Below, in pieces: positions 1 to 5,757 of a stretch of DNA of 6,973 nucleotides. The translations under genes and the position numbers were made by a program. The notes beneath the pieces are model-generated. The model searched no databases. It saw nothing but the letters and a program-made list of their open reading frames with translations, and was not told the DNA's origin. Each line of letters begins with the position of its first letter. Within the stretch, counting starts at the first letter, position 1. The stretch is from the NCBI GenBank assembly GCA_028289505.1, contig JANQPK010000131.1:1-6973 (forward strand), written 5' to 3'. Origin of the DNA: Cyclobacteriaceae bacterium. Lineage in GTDB: Bacteria; Bacteroidota; Bacteroidia; Cytophagales; Cyclobacteriaceae.

Positions 1-754
1 TGAACCTTGGAGTTGAGAAAGGCTCACCACCTAGTACTAGCAGCGTAGTGTTTTCTCCCATTTCCAGCTGACAGGCATTTTCTTTTTTGGAAACCAACAT
101 GTTTCGCTTTTCGATTCGCTCCCCGCAAGCTTCGATATATCCCTCAACTACAAATACCCCAATCTCACCCGTCAGGTTTTCATGGATATCGAAAGAAGCT
201 TTAGTGTCTGATCGTATCTCGATTAAGAACAATGGGGAGTAAACCGGTACCGGTGACTCCCTTTTGAATCCTTTTCCAGCAATTAATCTGTAGCTGATAC
301 CATCCTGACGCCAACTGGGAAGTTGATCCCTACTGGTAAATGAAAACTCAGGATCCATATCTTCTAAATGGTCCGGTAAGGCCACCCAAATCTGAAATCC
401 ATGTAATGGATACTGTTTGCCGTCTCGCAGGTCCTGAGGCGTTCGCTCGGTATGAACAATGCCCTTTCCCGCCGTCATCCAGCCTACGGTACCGGGGACT
501 ACCCGTTGTATGGTTCCAAGACTGTCGCGATGCATGATTTCTCCTTCCAACAAATAGGTGAGCGTGGACAAGCCTATGTGTGGATGCTGTCCAATATCCT
601 TGTAGTGACCGGGGCCTATTTGAATGGGACCCAGGTGGTCTAAGAAGATAAAGGGTCCAACCATTCTCTTTTGTCGAAAAGGCAGTACCCTTCCCACCAT
701 AAAATCACCGATATCCCGGGCTCTTTCTTCTATGATTAATCCTGTGTTGGACAT
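1..754 (-). CDS. Pirin family protein (cupin metalloprotein), C-terminus cut by window edge
   Basis: Reading the minus strand from the ATG at 754-752 gives 251 codons with no stop down to the left edge, so the gene is incomplete only at its C-terminal end. The protein starts MSNTGLIIEERARDIGDFMV and has the pirin N-terminal cupin pattern: GPFIFLDHLGP (33-43), HPHIGLSTLTYLLEG (57-71), WMTAGKGIVHTE (92-103). The four residues that bind Fe(II) in pirins align at H57, H59, H101 and E103 and are all present. The second cupin half follows from about residue 165. An in-frame TGA (787-785) lies upstream and no other ATG intervenes, which fixes the start. Pirins are cytoplasmic; some have quercetin 2,3-dioxygenase activity and others are regulatory, so the exact role is open. 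It is transcribed divergently from the FG-GAP lipoprotein gene, and nothing ties it functionally to the sulfatase group. Short plus-strand reading frames inside it are shadows. Confidence 0.93.
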   Translation of the reverse strand, partial: MSNTGLIIEERARDIGDFMVGRVLPFRQKRMVGPFIFLDHLGPIQIGPGHYKDIGQHPHIGLSTLTYLLEGEIMHRDSLGTIQRVVPGTVGWMTAGKGIVHTERTPQDLRDGKQYPLHGFQIWVALPDHLEDMDPEFSFTSRDQLPSWRQDGISYRLIAGKGFKRESPVPVYSPLFLIEIRSDTKASFDIHENLTGEIGVFVVEGYIEACGERIEKRNMLVSKKENACQLEMGENTTLLVLGGEPFSTPRF

Positions 755-840
755 TGATTGTAATCCGATATTGAGGTAAGATGCTCAAAATACTAGTGAA
801 CGCCTAGTTGCCATGGAAATCATTTTTGCTAAATTCAACA
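755..840. promoter_or_regulatory. Divergent intergenic region, pirin / FG-GAP lipoprotein
   Basis: This 86-bp gap separates two outward-facing starts, so it should hold promoters for both genes. I could not find a convincing pair of Bacteroidota promoter elements (TTG, 17-20 bases, TAnnTTTG) in either direction. CATTTTTG at 821-828 is a near match to the -7 box but lies too close to the lipoprotein ATG and lacks a TTG at the right distance. No Shine-Dalgarno sequence is evident. The gap shrinks to 53 bp if the lipoprotein starts at the TTG at 808. The regulatory call rests on gene layout only. Confidence 0.35.
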
Positions 841-2340
841 ATGACCTCATCTTTCAGAATTGCTGCTGTTTATCAAAGCCTCGGGTGGGTTGTAATGTTG
901 CTGTTGTCAGCTTGTTCATGCGACAGACAATCGGTACAAACTGGAAAATCTGGCCAACAGGTGAAGGCTGATCTGGAGATGATTCCAATAGCCTCCACAC
1001 TGACTTCGGCCAAAGCTGCTGATGGCCATTATATTTCATGGAAAGAGCATCTGATCGATGGTCCTGATGTAAGTGGGGTTACCCTTAGTGGCAGCGATGG
1101 ACTGATTATGGGCGATCTGGATCTGGATGGGTTCCAGGACGTTGTTTCGGTTCATGAAGGTGATACTGTATACGATGGTGAGCCTCGAGGATATGTAAGA
1201 CTAGCATTTGGTTCGGATGATCCAAATGAATGGGTGCTGGTAACATTAGCTCAAGGTATAGAGGCAGGAGCAGCCGAGGACGTGGCCATCAGTGATATGA
1301 ATGGCGATGGATGGCCCGATGTTCTAGCGGCCTGTGAGCTCTCTCATCTGATCTATTTCCAAAATCCTGGTAAACAGATCCGTAGCTCGCATTGGGAACG
1401 GGTGATACCACCGGTGACCCAGAATCGAGGGTCATTTATTAGGGTTTTCACTGCAGATTTCAACAACGATGGTCAACTGGAGGTAGTTGCGCCCAATAAG
1501 GGTGCTCAACATGTGAATAGGCAAACCAAAAGCTTACATCCCATTTCCTGGTTTGAAACCGGAACAGATCCATTAAGTGGCCAATGGATAGAGCATGAAC
1601 TTACTCAAGTGGTGATCCCGGAGAACTCCAGGCCAGTAGATCTTGACCGGGATGGAGACCAGGACATCGTTGGGGCATCACGAGGTGAAGAACGTATTAT
1701 GTGGTTTGAAAACCTGGGTACAGCATCTATCGACTTTAAAGCGCATAAGATCCTGGTGGTTAGAGATAACCAACCCATGGCGATATCTGGGGTTAATATG
1801 GATTTTGAGGATTTCAACCGGGATGGCCGCTTAGATATTGTGGTTTTTGAAAGCCCTGAGCGCAGTAGTTTTGGTTGGATTGAGCAACCTGCTGATTACC
1901 GCGACAATTGGAATTATCATGAGATTGGCACCACTTATCCTGACAGGATGATTGGTCTGGTGGTGGCAGATATTGATAATGACGGTAATCCAGATATTAT
2001 GACTGGTACCTACAGTGGTGGTCCGCGAAATGTTGAAGGTGCAAAATCAGTTCAAGATGCATTGGGAAGGCTTAGTTGGTTCCAACACCCGGAAGATCCT
2101 AATCATAATTGGATAAGACATGATTTTTCCCGTCGAGTGCGTGGCATGTTCGACAAATTCATACCTCAAGACCTGGATAGAGATGGCGATATTGACTTTG
2201 TGACTACCAGGGGTAATAGCTATCCTTACGATGGTGTACTCTGGTTGGAGCAGGTGCGCAGTTCGCAACCGGAACCCAGGTTTATACCTGCCAGGAGTTC
2301 AGAGAGCCAGGAAATGGCATTACCAGACTCGATATTCTAG
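841..2340 (+). CDS. FG-GAP/VCBS repeat lipoprotein, probable seven-bladed beta-propeller
   Basis: The 499-aa product begins with a signal peptide (hydrophobic WVVMLLLSAC, 16-25) ending in a lipobox LLSAC, so C25 should be lipidated and the protein anchored in the envelope. I chose the ATG at 841 because it gives a normal-length signal; the frame is open back to a TTG at 808, which would add 11 residues (MPWKSFLLNST). Seven Asp-rich FG-GAP/VCBS-type motifs follow: DLDLDGFQD (92-100), DMNGDGWPD (152-160), DFNNDGQLE (206-214), DLDRDGDQD (267-275), DFNRDGRLD (324-332), DIDNDGNPD (377-385), DLDRDGDID (444-452). Their spacing of 53-67 residues is one blade each, so a complete propeller is likely, with Ca2+ held by the DxDxDG loops. 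Several repeats are followed by WFE/WIEQ/WFQ/WLEQ segments. No catalytic domain is visible; ligand binding or a scaffold role is inferred. Its stop codon overlaps that of the convergent amidohydrolase. Confidence 0.9.
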   Translation: MTSSFRIAAVYQSLGWVVMLLLSACSCDRQSVQTGKSGQQVKADLEMIPIASTLTSAKAADGHYISWKEHLIDGPDVSGVTLSGSDGLIMGDLDLDGFQDVVSVHEGDTVYDGEPRGYVRLAFGSDDPNEWVLVTLAQGIEAGAAEDVAISDMNGDGWPDVLAACELSHLIYFQNPGKQIRSSHWERVIPPVTQNRGSFIRVFTADFNNDGQLEVVAPNKGAQHVNRQTKSLHPISWFETGTDPLSGQWIEHELTQVVIPENSRPVDLDRDGDQDIVGASRGEERIMWFENLGTASIDFKAHKILVVRDNQPMAISGVNMDFEDFNRDGRLDIVVFESPERSSFGWIEQPADYRDNWNYHEIGTTYPDRMIGLVVADIDNDGNPDIMTGTYSGGPRNVEGAKSVQDALGRLSWFQHPEDPNHNWIRHDFSRRVRGMFDKFIPQDLDRDGDIDFVTTRGNSYPYDGVLWLEQVRSSQPEPRFIPARSSESQEMALPDSIF

Positions 2341-3296
2341 TTCCCCAAGCCATAAAAAATATTGGCATTTTGGTAGAATAACTTTTTCCGGTCAGCCAGT
2401 GACCTTTGGGCAACAACCTGGTTCAGCGTTTCAACCCACTTTGCCAGCGACATATTTCTCAAACACACTGGCCAATCACTGGCAAAAATTACCCGGTCAG
2501 GCCCGAAAACATCAAAACAGTGGTTTATGATTGGAGCCAGATGTGAGGCATTAAGATCATAGTCAAGGACATTATCAACCAGACCAGAGATTTTGCAAAT
2601 AATGTTATTTCGTTGTGCCAAATCCTCCAGATCACGGTACCATTGTTCAGGTTGATGTCGCGGTGCTCTGGGAACTTCAGCCTGACCATTAAAAAAAGCT
2701 ACTGGATCAGCATTCCCACAATGGTTAAGCACAAATCGGGTATCCGGACACCGATCGATCAATGATCCACTTTGGGATAGTAGTTTTGGACTTACATTCA
2801 GGTCAAAACTAAGCCCTTTACTACCCAGAAAGCGGATGTTTTCAATGACCTGGGATTGAAGGATGTCTTCCGAGGTTCCGAATGGATGCCGAATTCCTTT
2901 TAGGTGGGGATTTTCAATCATTTGACCAAGGGATGATTGGAATTGGCTATCCCCGGGGTCTGCAGAGATCACCGCACCGACAGTTGGATTGGCAGGATCC
3001 TTACAGAGGCTAAGTGCCCATTCTGCTTCTTTTCTTTTATAGGCTACCGGTGCACCTACTTCCATATAAACCGCTTTGGTTACATTTAGGCCCTTAGTAG
3101 CGCTCAGGTAATCTTTCATGACAAAATTCTGGTCAAGGGGAGGGCTAACCCATTGCAGTGGGAGTAAATCCAGATCCCATAGGTGCTGGTGGGTATCGAT
3201 AATGGGTAGGCTGGAACTTTGATTATATGCCGGCAGATAAGCAGCGGACGCCAACAAAGATAAAGTTGAGGTTTTAACGAAACGACGCCGATCCAT
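2337..3296 (-). CDS. Tat-exported amidohydrolase family 2 protein (COG3618, sugar-lactonase-like)
   Basis: The 319-aa product starts MDRRRFVKTS followed by a hydrophobic stretch to about residue 23, matching the twin-arginine signal (R-R-x-F-x-K, residues 3-8), so it is probably exported folded to the periplasm. The mature part is a TIM-barrel metal hydrolase: DTHQHLWD (34-41) supplies the HxH pair H36/H38, GIRHP (134-138) and LNHCGN (190-195) supply H137 and H192, and FASDWP (271-276) supplies the conserved D274. This order is characteristic of the Amidohydro_2 (PF04909) branch that includes L-fuconolactonase and other lactone hydrolases. Length fits the family plus a signal. The substrate is unknown; lactone hydrolysis is inferred from family, and decarboxylase-like relatives also exist. 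It is divergent from the sulfatase across 111 bp, consistent with shared control. The ATG at 3296 places the Tat motif at the very N-terminus, supporting this start. Confidence 0.92.
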   Translation of the reverse strand: MDRRRFVKTSTLSLLASAAYLPAYNQSSSLPIIDTHQHLWDLDLLPLQWVSPPLDQNFVMKDYLSATKGLNVTKAVYMEVGAPVAYKRKEAEWALSLCKDPANPTVGAVISADPGDSQFQSSLGQMIENPHLKGIRHPFGTSEDILQSQVIENIRFLGSKGLSFDLNVSPKLLSQSGSLIDRCPDTRFVLNHCGNADPVAFFNGQAEVPRAPRHQPEQWYRDLEDLAQRNNIICKISGLVDNVLDYDLNASHLAPIINHCFDVFGPDRVIFASDWPVCLRNMSLAKWVETLNQVVAQRSLADRKKLFYQNANIFYGLGN

Positions 3297-3407
3297 GATG
3301 AGATATGTTGGTGGTAGAATTAGACTTAAATTAGCAAATGTTTAGTTATAAAACCTACTGATGGCGCTGGTAGCAGGGGTTTCAAGATCTTTTTATTAAA
3401 TTAAACT
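3297..3407. promoter_or_regulatory. Divergent intergenic region, amidohydrolase / sulfatase
   Basis: This 111-bp gap lies between outward-facing starts and should carry promoters for the amidohydrolase (minus) and the sulfatase-RraA pair (plus). On the minus strand, AACATTTG (complement of 3335-3342) is a 7/8 match to the Bacteroidota -7 box TAnnTTTG, about 38 bases from the amidohydrolase ATG, but no TTG lies at the expected upstream distance. The last 20 bases before the sulfatase ATG are almost all A/T, as is common in leaders of this phylum. I found no clear inverted repeat for an operator. Confidence 0.4.
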
Positions 3408-4805
3408 ATGACCGCCATTTTCAGGATACTGGCAGTACTGCTACTGGTTCAGATCAGACTTGATGCTCAAAACCAACCGCCGAATATTGTTTTGATACTG
3501 GCCGACGACCTTGGCTATGGGGACTTAGGCTGTTATGGATCTGCTGATATCAAAACCCCCAATCTGGATCATCTTTCCTCAGAGGGTTGTCGCCTCACAA
3601 CCTTCTATGCCAATGGGCCGGAATGTACCCCCACCAGAACTGCACTGTTAACCGGCCGATATCAACAAAGAGTGGGTGGCTTGGAGTGCGCCATTGGTCT
3701 GGGGAATATTGGGCGTTATAATGAAGCGAAGGTACTTTCAGATAAAGGAGAACTTGGATTGCCGGTCACCTTCAATGTACTACCTGCCATATTACAGCAG
3801 ACCGGTTATAGTACTGCACTGATTGGCAAATGGCATTTAGGAGAAGGTGAAGCATATCGACCTGGTAAACACGGTTTTGACTACTCTATAGGTCCAATGG
3901 GTGGGGCAGTAGACTATTTCCATCACACCGAACCCATAGGAGATTTCCTGGGAACCTACATGGAAGGTGAGCATGACTTTTACCGCAATGACCTGCCTCA
4001 TGAGCGAGATGGCTATTATATGACTCACCTACTAACAGATGAGGCAGTGGAGTGGATTCAAAATCAGAAGCCCGATCGACCCTTTTTTCTGTATTTACCC
4101 TACACTACCCCCCATACACCTTTACAAACAGCTGATGATTTTCAGGAAGATCCCATCACTATGAAAGACTGGAGAAAAGGGGATAAATCCCACTACACTA
4201 GCATGATAGAGGATATGGACCGGGGTATTGGTCGAATTCTGGATAAACTAAAAGAGCTTGGTTTTGAACAAAATACCGTGGTGATATTTTTCTCAGATAA
4301 TGGACCCACTACGATAGGTAGTGCCGGTGCTTTCTCTGGGAATAAGGGACATGTTTTCGAAGGAGGTATTCGGGTTCCCTGTATTATCCGCTGGCCAGGG
4401 TATATTCAGCCAGGAACAATTAGCCACCAGTCGTTCATCAGTATGGACCTTACTGCTTCTATAGCTGCTATAGTACAGAACACCCCCCACCAGGGTTTGG
4501 ATGGTATTGATATGATTGGACATCTCATTGCTGGATCAGACGACTTTGAACGAAATTTGTTTTGGCGTAAAAAACGGGATCAGCAGGTAAGGAGTGCGGT
4601 GAGGTCAGGTACCTATAAATATATTAGGGAAGTGGACGGGTCGGAATCAAAGGAGTATTTATTTGAGCTAGCAAGCGATCCAGGCGAAACCAACAATATG
4701 GTTGAAAGCATGCCTGAAAAACACAATCAATTAAAACAACTATTGGCCAATTGGGAGGCTAAAGTAAAACCAGAAAGATATGCTGCACAAACGGAGAAAA
4801 AATAA
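3408..4805 (+). CDS. Exported type I (formylglycine) sulfatase
   Basis: The 465-aa product has a Sec signal peptide (hydrophobic 7-16, likely cut after LDA at residue 20), so it acts in the periplasm or outside. The sulfatase fold is clear: PNIVLILADDLGYGDLG (25-41) gives the metal-binding D33/D34; ECTPTRTALLTGRY (72-85) is the C-x-P-x-R signature, with C73 the residue converted to formylglycine and R77 its partner; GKWHLG (140-145) gives K141/H143; H236 lies in PYTTPHTP; FFSDNGP (294-300) gives D297/N298; and K313 lies in GNKGH. All expected catalytic and metal ligands are therefore present. It hydrolyses sulfate esters, probably on a carbohydrate, but the substrate subfamily cannot be told by eye. 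The signature uses Thr where Ser is more usual in position four, an accepted variant. No maturation enzyme is encoded in the window. The gene's last 26 bases overlap the start of the RraA-like gene, implying one transcript. Confidence 0.96.
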   Translation: MTAIFRILAVLLLVQIRLDAQNQPPNIVLILADDLGYGDLGCYGSADIKTPNLDHLSSEGCRLTTFYANGPECTPTRTALLTGRYQQRVGGLECAIGLGNIGRYNEAKVLSDKGELGLPVTFNVLPAILQQTGYSTALIGKWHLGEGEAYRPGKHGFDYSIGPMGGAVDYFHHTEPIGDFLGTYMEGEHDFYRNDLPHERDGYYMTHLLTDEAVEWIQNQKPDRPFFLYLPYTTPHTPLQTADDFQEDPITMKDWRKGDKSHYTSMIEDMDRGIGRILDKLKELGFEQNTVVIFFSDNGPTTIGSAGAFSGNKGHVFEGGIRVPCIIRWPGYIQPGTISHQSFISMDLTASIAAIVQNTPHQGLDGIDMIGHLIAGSDDFERNLFWRKKRDQQVRSAVRSGTYKYIREVDGSESKEYLFELASDPGETNNMVESMPEKHNQLKQLLANWEAKVKPERYAAQTEKK

Positions 4806-5751
4806 ATTAAGCAATGCTAAGAATATCATATTTATGTTTTTCACCAGTCTATTTATTTTAGTCTGGTCACAATCAAGTAATGGTCAGGCACTGGAACTCT
4901 CATCGGAGGACTTGATCAGGTATACCTCTAAATGGCAGGGTGAACGGTTTGCCGATGGACGCCCGCGGGTCCCAGATGAAATTGTGGAGCGGATGAGATC
5001 GGTAAACATCGAAGAAGCCTGGTCGGTTTTGAGAAATGAAGGGTATGATTATCAGTTTGAACGAGGGTGGAAGCATGTACATCCTGGAGGTGTTTTAGTA
5101 GGCAGGGCACTAACAACTATGTACATGCCATTGCGGCCAGATGTAGATGAAGAAATTAGAAAAGCCGGTGCGTCTGCAGGATACATCGGGAATGAGGTTT
5201 CGTGGCCTATCGATATGCTGGTTCCCGGCGATGTTTACGTAGCAGATGCCTGGGGTAAAGAAGCTGGTGGCGTTATTATCGGAGGAAATTTGGCCAACTC
5301 TATTTTTGCTAAATCTGGGAATGGGGTTGTGGTGGATGGTGAAGTCAGAGACCTTGAGCAACTTGAGGCCATCGAAGGTTTTAACGCTTTTGTCCGCAAC
5401 TGGAATCCATCTTATTACTGGGCTTCCATGCTTATTGGAATTAATATTCCTACCCGCATTGGCAGTGTAACGGTAATGCCAGGTGATATTGTATTGGGAA
5501 AACGGGAAGGCATTATATTCATACCTTCACACCTGGCAGAGAAGGTGGTGAAGACCTCAGAGATCGTACGGCTCAAAGATTTGTTCGGTGTGCAGCGTCT
5601 TAAAGAAGGAACGTATACACCGGGCCAGATTGATGCTCGATGGTCTGAGGAGATCAATCAGGATTTCGAGGAGTGGTTAGAAGATCATATCGATGAACTT
5701 CCCGTGCCTAAAGAACAAATACAAGAGTTATTAAAGGAGCGTACCTGGTAA
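4780..5751 (+). CDS. Exported RraA / HMG-aldolase-like protein
   Basis: The 323-aa product belongs to the RraA-like fold (PF03737), which includes the RNase E inhibitor RraA and class II pyruvate aldolases such as HMG/CHA aldolase. It has a strongly basic N-terminus (K4-K9) and a hydrophobic core (16-29), so it is predicted to be Sec-exported, which argues against an RNase E role. Core motifs are VPGDVYVADAWG (148-159), GGNLAN (168-173), VVVDGEVRD (183-191) and PGDIVLGKREGIIFIP (234-249). R190 and D191 match the catalytic Arg-Asp of the aldolases, but the Asp 21 residues before the Arg is G169. The protein is longer than RraA (about 160 aa) or HMG aldolase (about 230 aa), with extra N-terminal and acidic helical C-terminal segments. 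The start at 4780 is chosen over an ATG at 4834 because only it supplies the positive n-region. It overlaps the sulfatase gene by 26 bp, suggesting translational coupling. Retro-aldol activity is inference. Confidence 0.88.
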   Translation: MLHKRRKNKLSNAKNIIFMFFTSLFILVWSQSSNGQALELSSEDLIRYTSKWQGERFADGRPRVPDEIVERMRSVNIEEAWSVLRNEGYDYQFERGWKHVHPGGVLVGRALTTMYMPLRPDVDEEIRKAGASAGYIGNEVSWPIDMLVPGDVYVADAWGKEAGGVIIGGNLANSIFAKSGNGVVVDGEVRDLEQLEAIEGFNAFVRNWNPSYYWASMLIGINIPTRIGSVTVMPGDIVLGKREGIIFIPSHLAEKVVKTSEIVRLKDLFGVQRLKEGTYTPGQIDARWSEEINQDFEEWLEDHIDELPVPKEQIQELLKERTW

Positions 5752-5757
5752 TCTGCT

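Noticed and set aside
243..254. Perfect 12-bp palindrome ACCGGTACCGGT
   Set aside because: It lies inside the pirin coding frame and arises from a Pro-Val-Pro-Val codon run; no regulatory setting.
340..643. Two plus-strand reading frames of about 65 aa (340-537, 452-643)
   Set aside because: They are antisense to the well-supported pirin gene and show no recognisable motifs.
821..828. CATTTTTG as a Bacteroidota -7 promoter box for the lipoprotein gene
   Set aside because: One mismatch, no TTG element 17-20 bases upstream, and it would leave a leader of only a few bases.
2231..2530. Plus-strand 99-aa reading frame across the lipoprotein/amidohydrolase junction
   Set aside because: It overlaps two clear genes in other frames and its translation resembles no known protein pattern.
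3624..3638. Thr instead of Ser in the sulfatase signature (CTPTR)
   Set aside because: The family requirement is C-x-P-x-R, and Thr at this position is a familiar variant, so it is not evidence of inactivity.
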